This document shows, one piece after another, positions 8,836 through 18,104 of a stretch of DNA of 64,000 nt. The DNA is from Priestia aryabhattai B8W22 (GTDB lineage: Bacteria > Bacillota > Bacilli > Bacillales > Bacillaceae_H). Made by a program: the position numbers and the translations under genes. Numbering within the stretch: the stretch's first letter is position 1; the number at the start of each line of letters is the position of its first letter. The stretch spans positions 1 through 64,000 of the forward strand of contig NZ_JYOO01000027.1 in NCBI RefSeq assembly GCF_000956595.1, read 5' to 3'. The notes beneath the pieces were generated by a model, which searched no databases, was not told the DNA's origin, and worked only from the letters and a program-made list of their open reading frames with translations.

Positions 8836-10122
8836 TTACTTTTTAGATTCAGCACGAACACTCGCTGCCGCTTTTTGTACATCTTTCATTACTTCTTTAG
8901 GTGTTTTATCACCATTTAGCATAAGCTGAGCGCCTGTTAAATAAGCATCTGCAATTCGAGCATCGATTGCCATATCAAACCATGGAGCCATCTCTTTGGC
9001 TTGTAAAATATTATCTACTGCTTCTAATTGCTCCGGGGTTGAATTAATGCTGTTAGCCGTATCATTTACTGCACTGTATTTCCCTACTTCTTTTACTAGC
9101 TTTTCACCCATTTGTTTTGATGTTAAAAATTCAAGAAATTCCATCGCTTCTTTTGGATGCTTTGTTTTAGAAGAAATCATAAACCCTTCAGGTGATCCAG
9201 TTAAATTAGTAGCGTTTCCTTTTCCGTCCTCCACTTTAGGAAAATTAAACATGCCAATCTTAAATTTCGTTGGACCAAAAAGCTTAATTTCAGCGGTTTC
9301 AGCATAAAACATAGCTGCTTTTCCATTTGAAAATTGTTGTCTTGCATATTCATGATCAATCGAATTTGTGTTTTTATTAAAGTAAGGAACTAATTCTTCT
9401 AATTTTTCTAGAGATTTTACATAACCTTTATCCGTGAATGTCCCAGTTTTTGAGTTATAGTCTTTTAAAAGAACGTCATGCTTTACCATGCGCTGGTTTA
9501 AGGTTCCTACGTAGTGAGAAATGGTCCACGTATCCTGGCTTCCAAACTCTAAAGCTGTATAATGCTTCTTTTTTAACACGCTTAAAACATTTAGTAGCTC
9601 GTTCCAATTTGTAGGTGCTTTTAATCCTAATTTATTGAAGATATCTTTGTTGTAAAAAAACATTTTTCCATCCATTGTAACAGGAACACCATAAATTTTA
9701 TTATTAACGGTATATGGTTTAATTTGTGATTGAACAAGAGTGGAAGACCACGCTGAATCCTTCTTATAATAAGAGGTTAAATCTAAGGCTTTGTTTCCTC
9801 TGACAAATTGTCTAGCAAACTCATCGCTCCAAGAAAAGTAAACATCAGGAGGGGTATTGGTGCCTGTCATAACTTTAATTTTGTCTTTATACGAATCGTT
9901 TAAGACCGCTTCTGTTTTGATATCAATATCAGGGTGCTTTTTCTCAAATTCTTTTACAACTTCTTCAAAGTAGCTTTTTTCAGGTTCTTTTGGCCATCTG
10001 TGAAAGAATGTTAATGTTGTCTTTCCTGTGTCTGAGTCTGAAGACGTTTGTTTTCCAGCACACCCCCCGAGCATTAAAGAACAACTTAAAAGTGAGGCTA
10101 AGATTAAATTTGTCTTTTTCAT
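8836..10122 (-). CDS. frlO: Fructosamine-binding lipoprotein FrlO
   Basis: 428-residue extracellular solute-binding protein, family 1. A lipoprotein signal peptide ends in LMLGGC (Cys21 is the lipidation site), followed by a Ser/Asp-rich linker and the bacterial solute-binding fold ([25 protein letters not shown] onward, typical of the family start). It captures the substrate for FrlMN. An operator-like dyad and a cre-like site lie just upstream, so frlO can have its own promoter within the operon. Confidence 0.88.
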   Translation of the reverse strand: MKKTNLILASLLSCSLMLGGCAGKQTSSDSDTGKTTLTFFHRWPKEPEKSYFEEVVKEFEKKHPDIDIKTEAVLNDSYKDKIKVMTGTNTPPDVYFSWSDEFARQFVRGNKALDLTSYYKKDSAWSSTLVQSQIKPYTVNNKIYGVPVTMDGKMFFYNKDIFNKLGLKAPTNWNELLNVLSVLKKKHYTALEFGSQDTWTISHYVGTLNQRMVKHDVLLKDYNSKTGTFTDKGYVKSLEKLEELVPYFNKNTNSIDHEYARQQFSNGKAAMFYAETAEIKLFGPTKFKIGMFNFPKVEDGKGNATNLTGSPEGFMISSKTKHPKEAMEFLEFLTSKQMGEKLVKEVGKYSAVNDTANSINSTPEQLEAVDNILQAKEMAPWFDMAIDARIADAYLTGAQLMLNGDKTPKEVMKDVQKAAASVRAESKK

Positions 10123-10137
10123 ATAGAAACCCCCTTA

Positions 10138-10153
10138 TTGTAAGTGCTTTCAT
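10138..10153 (+). promoter_or_regulatory. cre-like site (CcpA catabolite repression) upstream of frlO
   Basis: TTGTAAGTGCTTTCAT matches the Bacillus cre consensus WTGNAARCGNWWWCAW at all but one position. It lies 16 bases before the frlO start, next to the frlO operator, consistent with glucose repression of the uptake genes. Confidence 0.65.
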
Positions 10154-10159
10154 ATTCAA

Positions 10160-10195
10160 GTTATACTATAATGTTTTATAACATTATAGTATAAC
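10160..10195. promoter_or_regulatory. Perfect 16-bp inverted repeat between frlB and frlO
   Basis: GTTATACTATAATGTT and its exact complement flank a 4-base TTAT spacer. The inner half-site AACATTAT also forms the frlB operator palindrome. The sequence is AT-rich with no T run after it on the minus strand, so an operator (FrlR) is more likely than a terminator. Confidence 0.65.
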
Positions 10196-10238
10196 TCGTA
10201 AGGAAAATATACAGATTTCTATCTTTATTAGGTGATTA

Positions 10239-11234
10239 TTAATATTCTACTTTCCACATATAGCGTCTTTTACTTAAAGGATGATTGCGTGCTTCAGCTA
10301 ATTCTTCGGCATATTGACGCAGTACACGGTTTAATACAAGAGGAGCAATATACCCTTGCACGTCTTTATCAATTCCTTTGAAGTCATATGCTTTTGCATC
10401 TAGAACAGTTAACTTCTTGCCGTATCGTTTAGAGAATGATAAAGCACGTTCTTCTAAAGGTCTTGTTTCATCTAGTCCAGCTAGGATGATAAAAGGTACG
10501 TTTTCATCAATAATTTCAAATGGACCGTGGAAATACTCTCCGGCGTGAATAGCGTGAGAATGAATCCACTGCATTTCCATCAAGATACAGATGCTGAATG
10601 AATATGCTGCTCCATAGTTTGAACCGCTGGCCATTGTATAAATAACCGGTTCAGACTTATGTGATTCGGCGAATTTTCTCGCATTGCTCGCTTCGTATTC
10701 GAGAGCTTTTTCATAAACAGACTGTAAATTTTCTAAGCTAGTAACTAACTTTCCAAATTTGTCGTTATTTTCTGCTACGTATAAAAGACCAAATACAAGC
10801 TGATATAAAACGCCTAAGTTTGTTTCAAAAGCATCGATATCATTCCCCCACTCATACTTAATAAAAATATCTGCGCTGTGTGCTAAAGGTGAAGTAGGTT
10901 CATTTGTTAAGGCTACAGCATAAGCGCCTTTGCTTTTAGCGAACTTAGCTGCTTCTGTAGTCTCAGGAGTTGTTCCTGACATGGAACATAAAATAACCAA
11001 GGAGTTTTTTCCTAGTTGCTGCGGATTGCGGTGGATAAATTCGTTCGAGCTATACAAATCGGATGTAATATGTTGAGCTTCTCGATCTAGTACATACTTA
11101 GCTGGATACATGATCGCAGAAGATCCTCCACATGCGACGAAAAACACATTACGAATTTGCTTGCTTTTTAATTCGTTTAATACGGCTTGCACATCACTTT
11201 TTACATGCACTACTGTTTTGCTCATTTTCCCCAC
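10239..11234 (-). CDS. frlB: Fructosamine deglycase FrlB (SIS domain)
   Basis: 331 residues with two sugar-isomerase (SIS) folds: the first around residues 30-150 (FVACGGSSAIMYPAKYVLDRE, with the phosphate-binding CSMSGTTPET loop near 85), the second around 185-300 (YTMASGSNYGAAYSFSICILMEM). FrlB splits 6-phosphofructosamino acids into glucose 6-phosphate and the free amino acid. It is the first gene of the operon, as in B. subtilis, and a perfect 16-bp palindrome sits directly upstream. GAGGAGTGGGG precedes the ATG. Confidence 0.9.
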   Translation of the reverse strand: MGKMSKTVVHVKSDVQAVLNELKSKQIRNVFFVACGGSSAIMYPAKYVLDREAQHITSDLYSSNEFIHRNPQQLGKNSLVILCSMSGTTPETTEAAKFAKSKGAYAVALTNEPTSPLAHSADIFIKYEWGNDIDAFETNLGVLYQLVFGLLYVAENNDKFGKLVTSLENLQSVYEKALEYEASNARKFAESHKSEPVIYTMASGSNYGAAYSFSICILMEMQWIHSHAIHAGEYFHGPFEIIDENVPFIILAGLDETRPLEERALSFSKRYGKKLTVLDAKAYDFKGIDKDVQGYIAPLVLNRVLRQYAEELAEARNHPLSKRRYMWKVEY

Positions 11235-11257
11235 TCCTCAAATAAAATATGATATAC

Positions 11258-11273
11258 AACATTATGTAATGTT
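11258..11273. promoter_or_regulatory. Perfect 16-bp palindrome upstream of frlB (FrlR operator candidate)
   Basis: AACATTATGTAATGTT reads the same on both strands, 24 bases before the frlB start codon. It shares the AACATTA half-site with the frlO dyad and most positions with the frlR dyad. Confidence 0.65.
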
Positions 11274-11409
11274 ATATATTGTTATATTAAACTGTAAACG
11301 TTAACTAGTCAATATATTTATCAGAATATTTAACTTTTTATCTATATTTGTAGAAATACAGTACGGCAAGTTACAAATCTCTTTTTTCTTATTTCCTCCA
11401 AAAAAATAA

Positions 11410-11435
11410 AAACCTTCTCTAAAATAAGAAGGTTT
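11410..11435 (-). terminator. Terminator of the small zinc-ribbon gene
   Basis: AAACCTTCT and AGAAGGTTT form a 9-bp stem. On the minus strand it is followed by TTATTTTTTTGG. It lies about 50 bases past the stop codon at 11487. Confidence 0.85.
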
Positions 11436-11486
11436 CACATCATGATCTGCATAGAGACTGCCTTTGCCTTACTTCTGAAGATTTTA

Positions 11487-11651
11487 TTACATATCTTCTT
11501 TGCCTTGACAGCTCGGACACTCATAAACGTGCACAAAATAAAGCCCAATATGGTGAAATCGTTTCCCTAAGCAATCTGGACATGTTCCTGCTTCGCGGAT
11601 TTGTTCCCGTCGTTTGTCTCGCTGACTAGCGAAAAAATTTACAAATTTCAT
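11487..11651 (-). CDS. 54-residue protein with two CPxC knuckles (zinc ribbon)
   Basis: A small gene of 54 codons. The start ATG is preceded by GAGGGAGG seven bases away, and a good terminator follows the stop. The protein opens MKFVNFFASQRDKRREQIRE, a basic helix, and then has CPDC (residues 24-27) and CPSC (45-48), a pattern of one four-cysteine zinc ribbon. No specific family is recognised. It lies alone between the frl operon and the RND exporter. Ribosome site, terminator and paired cysteines make it very likely a real gene of unknown function. Confidence 0.82.
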   Translation of the reverse strand: MKFVNFFASQRDKRREQIREAGTCPDCLGKRFHHIGLYFVHVYECPSCQGKEDM

Positions 11652-11781
11652 AAAAAACCTCCCTCATGTTTTTGACTATAGGTTTTCCAGAGAGGCGGCC
11701 TTTTATTCGCCTAGATGTATTTATAAAAGCACCTGCTTGATTGTGTTTTTAAACTATAATCGAGTTTTCCAATAATACAAA

Positions 11782-11821
11782 AAGGATAGATAGAGCAGTC
11801 TTATGACGCTCATCTATCCTT
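11782..11821 (-). terminator. Terminator of the MarR-RND operon
   Basis: AAGGATAGAT and its complement form the outer stem around a 20-base inner region that can pair partly (GAGC/GCTC). On the minus strand TTTTTGTATT follows. It lies about 90 bases past the exporter stop codon. Confidence 0.82.
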
Positions 11822-11907
11822 CATTTTATCGTATATAGTGTTTAACGCTATCCAAGCGTCTATCACTATTTCCTAACAAATAGCTGATTTTTGATACAGC
11901 TATCAAG

Positions 11908-14574
11908 TTATTCTTCTACTTTGTATTTTTCTTTTTTTCGAAGAAACGGCCACCAGTTTCCTTCTCCAAGCGTCACGACAATCGCTGGCATAAGAAGCGG
12001 AAGAATAACAAGGCCATAAAGTAAAAGACCGATAATGACAACCGTTGCTACATGTACAAGTGTTAATACACCTGATGGGATCATAGCCCCAAACGTTCCA
12101 GCTAGGATAATAGCAGCAGTGATAATAACCGACCCCATCTTACTCATGGACGTAACCATTCCTTCTGCTACGCCGCTTTTCACTTCTTCGTTAAAACGGT
12201 CTAACAAGAAAATAGAATAGTCAATTCCCAGGGCAACCAAAATAACAAAACTAAAGAACGGCACTGCCCAGCTGATTCCGTCATTCCCCATTATATCCAC
12301 GAATAGAAGCTCTGAGATTCCCATTGCCGTATAATACGTAAGCAGCAGTGAAGCAATCATATATACAGGCATGATCATTGAACGAAATAAAATGGTCAAA
12401 ACAATAAACAGTCCAATCATCATAATGACCATTGTGCGTGAAAGATCCGTTGTGGATAAATCTTTTAAATCCGCATTTGAGCTCGATACGCCTCCGTACA
12501 CAATTTCTGTATGGTCAAACGGCGTATTGACAACTTCATTTGCCACCGCTTTTTCAATATTTTTTACGGTTGAAATGGCTTCTTCAGAATATGGATTTTG
12601 ATCAAGCACTACACTTAGCTTAACTCCTTTTCCATCTGCAAAGGAATAGTTATCGATGGATTGTTTAAACCCTTTATCTTTCATCACTTCTTCTGGAAGA
12701 TAAATCCCCGTATCGCTAACTGTTGAGCTGTCACTCATATTATCAAGCATATCCGTTGCTTTTGTTAAGCCATCTGAGATTTTCGTCAGTCCATCATTCG
12801 CGCTGTTAACACCTTTTGCTAACTGATTGATACTGTCTGATAGCGTTCCTACTTGACTTTGCTGAACTGAAAGATTCTCATTTGCTTGTTGAAGACCGGT
12901 TTGAATGGCAGTAAGCTGTTTGCTGATTGCTGCAAGCTGAGGAACCGCTTGCTCCACATTTCCTGTTGTAGAGAGCTGAGTGCTGATAAGCTTCAGCTGT
13001 TGATTAATTTGAGCTAATCCGTCTGCAGCAGGTGCAAGTGATCCGCCAGATTCTTTAGAAGCAGAACCGGTTTTGTCAGCTATTTGATTTAGCCCTTTTT
13101 CAATATCATTTAATCCTTTTTGTACATCTCCGATTCCTTTAACAGCATCTTTGATTCCGTCTGATACAGAGCCCAGCTGTGAATTAACATATAAATCATC
13201 AATCTTTTCTCCGGTAGGCTGTGTAATCGTCATGACAGAATCCACGTGCTCCACTTTTTCAATTGCTTTGCTTATATTTCCTAAATAAGGAATAACATCT
13301 GCCTTTGTTAACTCTTTATCTCCTTTAATAATAACATTGACAGGAAACGCTTTTCCTTCTCCCAGTGCGTCGCTGATAGCGTTTAGTCCTTTTATAGATT
13401 TATAATCACTGCTGATCTCAGCAGTAGAATCAAACGACACTTTAGAGTCATACGTTACAATAAAAGGCACGGTAATAATCGCTGTAATAACTAAAAATAC
13501 GAACGGTCTCGCCACTGCCTTTCTTCCTAAAAAACCCCACAGCTTATTGTCGCTATGAGAAGCCACTTTTTTAGACGGCCAAAATAATTTTTCTCCAAGC
13601 GTAACCATAAAAAGTGGCAGCAAGGTAAATAAAATCACTAGCAGCACACCGACTCCCACTGCTACGCCAACAGCCGATTGGAAAATAGCAAACTTAGCAA
13701 ATCCAATGGCTGCAAAACCAATAAATACGGCAATTCCGCTGATGAATAACGTTCTTCCTGCTGTACGGTAAGCTGTGATAGTGGCTTCTACTTTATCATG
13801 TCCATTTGCCAATTCTTCACGGAAACGATTAAGTAAAAGAATGCAGTAATCCGTCCCAATCCCAAACAAAATAGCTACTAAGAACGTTTGGGTAAACGTT
13901 GAAATTGGAAAATCGACATTTTTAACTAAAATACCTAATAACGATTGACTGATTAAGTATGTGATTCCCACAATTAAAATAGGAATGAACGGCGTCACGA
14001 CTGAACGGAAAACGAGTAAAAGCAAACCTAAAATCAAAAAGATGGTAATAAACTCGGTTTTCTTTAACCCTTCTTCTGAACTGTGTGCAAAATCCTGATT
14101 AATAAGAGATGCACCTGTTACATAGGCGGTAACGTCTTTTGGCACGTTGTCATAAATTTGATCCGCTATTTTTTCAACTTTTTCATCCGATCCTCTGACA
14201 GTAACCGGAACTAAAACCGTTTTTTTGTCTTTAGACATTAATTGATTGCGAACATCTTGATCATCTGTCAAAGGAGTTGTGACGTCTTTTACACCTTTAA
14301 TTTTCTCTGTCTTATCAATGATTTTCTGTATTTGTTTCTCACTATCTTTATCTAATGCGTTATCTAACTTGATAACCATGCTGATGGTGTTGCTGTCTTC
14401 CCCGGCGTCTTTTAAAATTTGGCTGGCTCTAGATGAAACAGCATCGTCGGGAAGCTGAGACTGCCCTTTTTCACTTGCGAGCTTTGTTAAATTCGGTGCC
14501 ATTAGCATCAATATAACCGTTAAAGCTAAAATAAAGGCGGCAATCACCCACTTAAATTTCACGATAAATTTCAT
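11908..14574 (-). CDS. ydgH: MMPL/RND-family exporter (YdgH-like)
   Basis: 888 residues, the size of B. subtilis YdgH. One N-terminal membrane helix, an extracytoplasmic domain, a five-helix bundle (about 175-370, with GTDYCILLLNRFREE), a second membrane helix, a long extracytoplasmic domain (about 375-690) and another five-helix bundle with GIDYSIFLLDRFNEE. The second outer domain holds repeated coiled segments rich in Gln, Asn, Leu and Ser (about 480-620), as in MmpL/YhgE-like proteins. It probably exports a lipid or hydrophobic compound using the proton gradient. The MarR gene overlaps its start by four bases. Confidence 0.88.
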   Translation of the reverse strand: MKFIVKFKWVIAAFILALTVILMLMAPNLTKLASEKGQSQLPDDAVSSRASQILKDAGEDSNTISMVIKLDNALDKDSEKQIQKIIDKTEKIKGVKDVTTPLTDDQDVRNQLMSKDKKTVLVPVTVRGSDEKVEKIADQIYDNVPKDVTAYVTGASLINQDFAHSSEEGLKKTEFITIFLILGLLLLVFRSVVTPFIPILIVGITYLISQSLLGILVKNVDFPISTFTQTFLVAILFGIGTDYCILLLNRFREELANGHDKVEATITAYRTAGRTLFISGIAVFIGFAAIGFAKFAIFQSAVGVAVGVGVLLVILFTLLPLFMVTLGEKLFWPSKKVASHSDNKLWGFLGRKAVARPFVFLVITAIITVPFIVTYDSKVSFDSTAEISSDYKSIKGLNAISDALGEGKAFPVNVIIKGDKELTKADVIPYLGNISKAIEKVEHVDSVMTITQPTGEKIDDLYVNSQLGSVSDGIKDAVKGIGDVQKGLNDIEKGLNQIADKTGSASKESGGSLAPAADGLAQINQQLKLISTQLSTTGNVEQAVPQLAAISKQLTAIQTGLQQANENLSVQQSQVGTLSDSINQLAKGVNSANDGLTKISDGLTKATDMLDNMSDSSTVSDTGIYLPEEVMKDKGFKQSIDNYSFADGKGVKLSVVLDQNPYSEEAISTVKNIEKAVANEVVNTPFDHTEIVYGGVSSSNADLKDLSTTDLSRTMVIMMIGLFIVLTILFRSMIMPVYMIASLLLTYYTAMGISELLFVDIMGNDGISWAVPFFSFVILVALGIDYSIFLLDRFNEEVKSGVAEGMVTSMSKMGSVIITAAIILAGTFGAMIPSGVLTLVHVATVVIIGLLLYGLVILPLLMPAIVVTLGEGNWWPFLRKKEKYKVEE

Positions 14575-15032
14575 TCTTTGCTTTCCCCTTTTGTATTTAA
14601 CTTTTCTTTTGCCATTGTAAGAATTTCAATAAATGTATCTATTTTTTCTTCTTCTACATCATCAAACAAATTCTCAATAATGCTAAAACAGGCAGCATTT
14701 CCGTCATTTATTACCTTTTCTCCTTCAGCCGTAATCTTTATAAGCTTAGAACGTTTATCACTTTCTAGTTCGTTCGTGTCCCACTCCACGAGCCCTTTTT
14801 CGAGCAGTTTTTTGATTCGATTCGAAATGGCACTTTTATGAACACCTTGCAAGACAGCAAGACTGCCAGGTGAAGATGGACCTTTAATCATTAAACTATC
14901 TAACAAATCAAACTGCTGTCTTGATACATGTTCAAAGAGGTTATGGCTTATCTCTCTGTGAATGACTTCTGTTCCTACAAACAGCACTTCTTCAAAAAGT
15001 TCTACCGCTTGATATAACTTGCTTTTCGTCAC
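14571..15032 (-). CDS. ydgG: MarR-family regulator of the exporter operon
   Basis: 153-residue winged-helix protein: HTH around residues 50-75 (GSLAVLQGVHKSAISNRIKKLLEKGLVEW), wing with the ESDKRSKLIKIT pattern, and terminal dimerisation helices. It overlaps the exporter gene by four bases, the same order as ydgG-ydgH in B. subtilis. Two matching dyads lie upstream (15055-15074 and 15090-15107) and are the likely autorepression sites. The inducing ligand is unknown; a substrate of the pump is the usual case in this family. Confidence 0.87.
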   Translation of the reverse strand: MTKSKLYQAVELFEEVLFVGTEVIHREISHNLFEHVSRQQFDLLDSLMIKGPSSPGSLAVLQGVHKSAISNRIKKLLEKGLVEWDTNELESDKRSKLIKITAEGEKVINDGNAACFSIIENLFDDVEEEKIDTFIEILTMAKEKLNTKGESKE

Positions 15033-15054
15033 TTATTTCCCTCCTTTGATTATT

Positions 15055-15107
15055 TAGTTTATAGATGTAAACTATTTAACTTTAAAAATAGTTTATAGGA
15101 CTAAACT
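15055..15107. promoter_or_regulatory. Twin MarR operator candidates
   Basis: Two copies of the same dyad: TAGTTTA-N6-TAAACTA at 15055-15074 and AGTTTA-N6-TAAACT at 15090-15107. They are about 35 bases apart centre to centre, directly upstream of the MarR gene, so two dimers would sit roughly three helical turns apart. Confidence 0.7.
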
Positions 15108-15287
15108 TTATTCTGTCAATAAATTTATGTCTGACTGTCTTCATATATGATAAAGATAAATAGAAATCTGAAAGATACCGCTTACATCAGCTTTTTTGGT
15201 TGTCAAAGCTCAATCACTTAAGTATTATTAGTAATTGACTTCTTTTCAAGGAGATATAAATTTTATACACAGAAAGGGTGATCACAC

Positions 15288-16496
15288 ATGAATACAATGC
15301 ATGCTAATGAGCAGGTCAGTAAGAAAGATTCCTTTCCAATTGCTCTCATCTCGTTAACTCTTGGAGCTTTTGCTATTGGAATGACGGAATTTGTTATTAT
15401 GGGGATACTGCCTAACGTTGCAGAAGACCTTCACGTTAGCATTTCGACTGCTGGTCAGTTAATTACAAGCTATGCTTTAGGAGTAGCAATCGGCGCGCCA
15501 ATTTTAACTATTTTTACTCATCGACTTCCTCAAAAGCTTCTGCTTTGTTTACTTATGCTTTTATTTATTCTCGGAAATGCGATTGCTATTATTGCACCTA
15601 GCTATGGAATTTTAATGGGAGCTCGTTTAGTTACGGCATTATGTCACGGTACGTTCTTTGGAGTAGGCGCTGTTATTGCTTCACGGCTTGTACAACCTCA
15701 TAAACGTGCAAGTGCTGTCGCAACGATGATGGCAGGTTTAACTATTGCAAATATCATTGGCGTTCCTGTGGGAACATTCATTGGCCAACACTTAGGCTGG
15801 AGAGCTTCGTTTGGGGCTATTACGATTATGGGGATTATTGCATTTATCGGTATTATTCTGTTTATCCCAAAACTTGGTCAAGACAAATTAACGGGTCTAA
15901 AACAGCAGTTTGCTGCTTTTACCCAACCAAAACTTCTTGTGATGCTTCTTTTAAGCGCAATAGGATGCGGTAGTTTATTTACTGTTTTTACGTATATTAC
16001 ACCGCTTCTTGAAGACGTTACAGGAGTAAGTGAACACAGCGTTACGTGGATACTTGTATTATACGGATGCGGCGTTACGCTTGGAAACGTTGTTGGGGGC
16101 AAGCTTGCAGACTGGAAGCTAATGCCTTCGGTTGTAGGGATATTTGCTTTTCTTTGTATTGTGCTGACTATTTTTACGTTTACTGTTAAAAGCCCAACAG
16201 CAGCTATTATCACGCTGTTTTTCTGGGGAGCAGCAGCGTTTGCTGTAATGCCTGGTATTCAAGTGAAAATTATGAACTTAGCACAGGAAGCACCTGCTTT
16301 AGCTTCTACTTCGAATCACTCATTTGCTAACTTAGGAAATGCTTTTGGCGCCTTTTTCGGAGGCGTAATTATTAACCATATGGGACTTACTTCACTTCCT
16401 TGGGTTGGCGCCATTTTTGTAGGAACGGCTTTTGTTATTAGCACTTGTCTTTTTATTGTGGAAACACGCAAAAAACATAGTGAACAATCGTCCTAA
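15288..16496 (+). CDS. MFS exporter, AraJ/YtbD-like (DHA1)
   Basis: 402 residues with about 12 membrane helices in two halves. The N-terminal helix LGAFAIGMTEFVIMGILPNVA is the hallmark of the AraJ/YtbD/PbuE-like branch of drug:H+ antiporters, and the motif-A-like loop THRLPQKLLL follows helix 2. Members export nucleosides, sugars or drugs; the substrate here is not known. It is divergent from the MarR gene and could be regulated through the same intergenic dyads. GAAAGGGTG precedes the ATG by about eight bases. Confidence 0.85.
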   Translation: MNTMHANEQVSKKDSFPIALISLTLGAFAIGMTEFVIMGILPNVAEDLHVSISTAGQLITSYALGVAIGAPILTIFTHRLPQKLLLCLLMLLFILGNAIAIIAPSYGILMGARLVTALCHGTFFGVGAVIASRLVQPHKRASAVATMMAGLTIANIIGVPVGTFIGQHLGWRASFGAITIMGIIAFIGIILFIPKLGQDKLTGLKQQFAAFTQPKLLVMLLLSAIGCGSLFTVFTYITPLLEDVTGVSEHSVTWILVLYGCGVTLGNVVGGKLADWKLMPSVVGIFAFLCIVLTIFTFTVKSPTAAIITLFFWGAAAFAVMPGIQVKIMNLAQEAPALASTSNHSFANLGNAFGAFFGGVIINHMGLTSLPWVGAIFVGTAFVISTCLFIVETRKKHSEQSS

Positions 16497-16521
16497 CTGT
16501 CTAACAACTGAACAAAAAGCA

Positions 16522-16557
16522 AAAAAAGAGCCTTTCTTTGATGAAAGGCTCTTTTTT
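16522..16557. terminator. Bidirectional terminator
   Basis: GAGCCTTTC and GAAAGGCTC with a 6-base loop, flanked by A7 on one side and T6 on the other. It serves the convergent MFS and amino-acid permease genes. Confidence 0.93.
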
Positions 16558-16561
16558 GCTT

Positions 16562-17962
16562 CTAGCTCGCTTTTTTCATTTCTTTACTTGTTAATCGACT
16601 GTGTTTACGAGAGTAACCTATATACACAAATATACCAAGCACAATCCATATGCTAAAATACAGCCATGTTGTTTTAGGAAGATTAATCATTAAAAATAAA
16701 CAAGATAATACAGATAAAATTGGTAAAACCGGGACAAACGGCATTGTAAATCCACGTTTTAAAGTTGGGTGCGTTTTGCGTAAGATGATAATGCTGACGC
16801 CCACCATGCCGAAAGTTAAAAGAGCTCCGATATTTGCTAAATTCGCAAGTTCTTTTAGATCAATAAACCCTGAAATTAACGCTCCAATAATTCCTACTAG
16901 CCAAGTGGAAAGAGTCGGAACTCCCGTTTTCTCATTTGTTTTAGCAAATGCTTTTGGCAGCAAGCCGTCGCGGCTCATTGAGAATAAAATGCGTGTTGCT
17001 GCATAAATGTAAGCGAAAATAACAGCCATAATTCCAATGACAGCTCCTGCAGCAATAATTCCTGCCACTGCATTTTGTCCTACTGAATGAAGAACATAGG
17101 CCATTGCTTCTGGAACATTCAGTTCCTTATAAGAAACAACTCCTGTCATAACAAGGCATACTGCTACATAAATAATCGTGCAGATCACAAGTGAACTAAT
17201 AATTCCAATTGGCAAATTGCGCTGCGGGTTCTTTACTTCTTCTGCTGATGTAGATAAGGCATCAAAACCTAAGAAAGCAAAAAATACGGCCGCTCCCCCT
17301 GTCACAACACCTTCAATTCCATAAGGCATAAAAGGAGTCCAATTAGATGGCTTCACATAAAAAGCCCCTACAATAATAAAGAGAAGGATAATAAATAATT
17401 TAACAAGCACCATAAAATTATTCACTTTTTTACTTTCTTTAGTTCCCCTTGAAAGCAGCCATGTAATAAGAAGTGTAATACAAATAGCAGGAAGGTTCAC
17501 CAGGCCTCCATTTGCAGGGATGGTAATCAATTCTTTTGGCAGTGAAAAACCAAAGCCTTCTAAAAAATTATTAAAATAAGAAGACCATCCATTTGCTACT
17601 GCTGACATCGTTAATAAATAGACGGAAAGCAATGTCCATCCCATTAAGTGTGCTACCACTTCGCCGATGGTTGCATATGTATAGGTGTAAACGCTCCCAG
17701 ATACAGGTATAGTTGAAGCAAACTCCGCATAGCACAGCGCTGCAAAACCGCATACAATAGAAGCCAGTATAAAAGAAAAAATAACGGCTGGCCCCGCATC
17801 GTTAGCAGCTACTAATCCTGTTAACACTAAAACCCCCGTTCCTATTACGGCTCCAATACCAAGAAGAGTCAAATCGAATGCCCCTAATGTTTTGACTAGA
17901 GATTTGTTTTGACTTTGTTCTAATAATTGCTCGATTGACTTCTTTTTAAATAGCTTTCCCAT
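16562..17962 (-). CDS. APC-family amino-acid permease (YfnA/CAT-like)
   Basis: About 466 residues with 12 membrane segments. The first helix, LTLLGIGAVIGTGVLVLTG, carries the unwound substrate-binding GxG motif of the cationic-amino-acid-transporter type, and the layout matches B. subtilis YfnA/MtrA-like proteins. The frame opens 11 codons earlier, but GAGGAGAGAG stands before the ATG at 17962, which starts MGKLFKKKSIEQLL. The substrate cannot be fixed from sequence. Two dyads upstream (18057-18104) may bind a regulator. No T-box or other riboswitch was found before it. Confidence 0.86.
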   Translation of the reverse strand: MGKLFKKKSIEQLLEQSQNKSLVKTLGAFDLTLLGIGAVIGTGVLVLTGLVAANDAGPAVIFSFILASIVCGFAALCYAEFASTIPVSGSVYTYTYATIGEVVAHLMGWTLLSVYLLTMSAVANGWSSYFNNFLEGFGFSLPKELITIPANGGLVNLPAICITLLITWLLSRGTKESKKVNNFMVLVKLFIILLFIIVGAFYVKPSNWTPFMPYGIEGVVTGGAAVFFAFLGFDALSTSAEEVKNPQRNLPIGIISSLVICTIIYVAVCLVMTGVVSYKELNVPEAMAYVLHSVGQNAVAGIIAAGAVIGIMAVIFAYIYAATRILFSMSRDGLLPKAFAKTNEKTGVPTLSTWLVGIIGALISGFIDLKELANLANIGALLTFGMVGVSIIILRKTHPTLKRGFTMPFVPVLPILSVLSCLFLMINLPKTTWLYFSIWIVLGIFVYIGYSRKHSRLTSKEMKKAS

Positions 17963-18056
17963 TGCACTCTCTCCTCTCTGTTGCCACTCATCCATTAAAA
18001 AACTTAAAAATGACGTCTTTTCCTATTTGACTGCGCGTTTTTACTTCAGATACAGA

Positions 18057-18104
18057 AGTAATTATATAGAAATAATTACTAACTTGTCTATTAGTATACT
18101 AATA
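18057..18104. promoter_or_regulatory. Two adjacent dyads upstream of the amino-acid permease
   Basis: AGTAATTA-N8-TAATTACT (18057-18080) is an exact inverted repeat, and eight bases further the 16-base TATTAGTATACTAATA (18089-18104) is a perfect palindrome. They lie about 100-140 bases before the permease start. The regulator is unknown. Confidence 0.5.
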
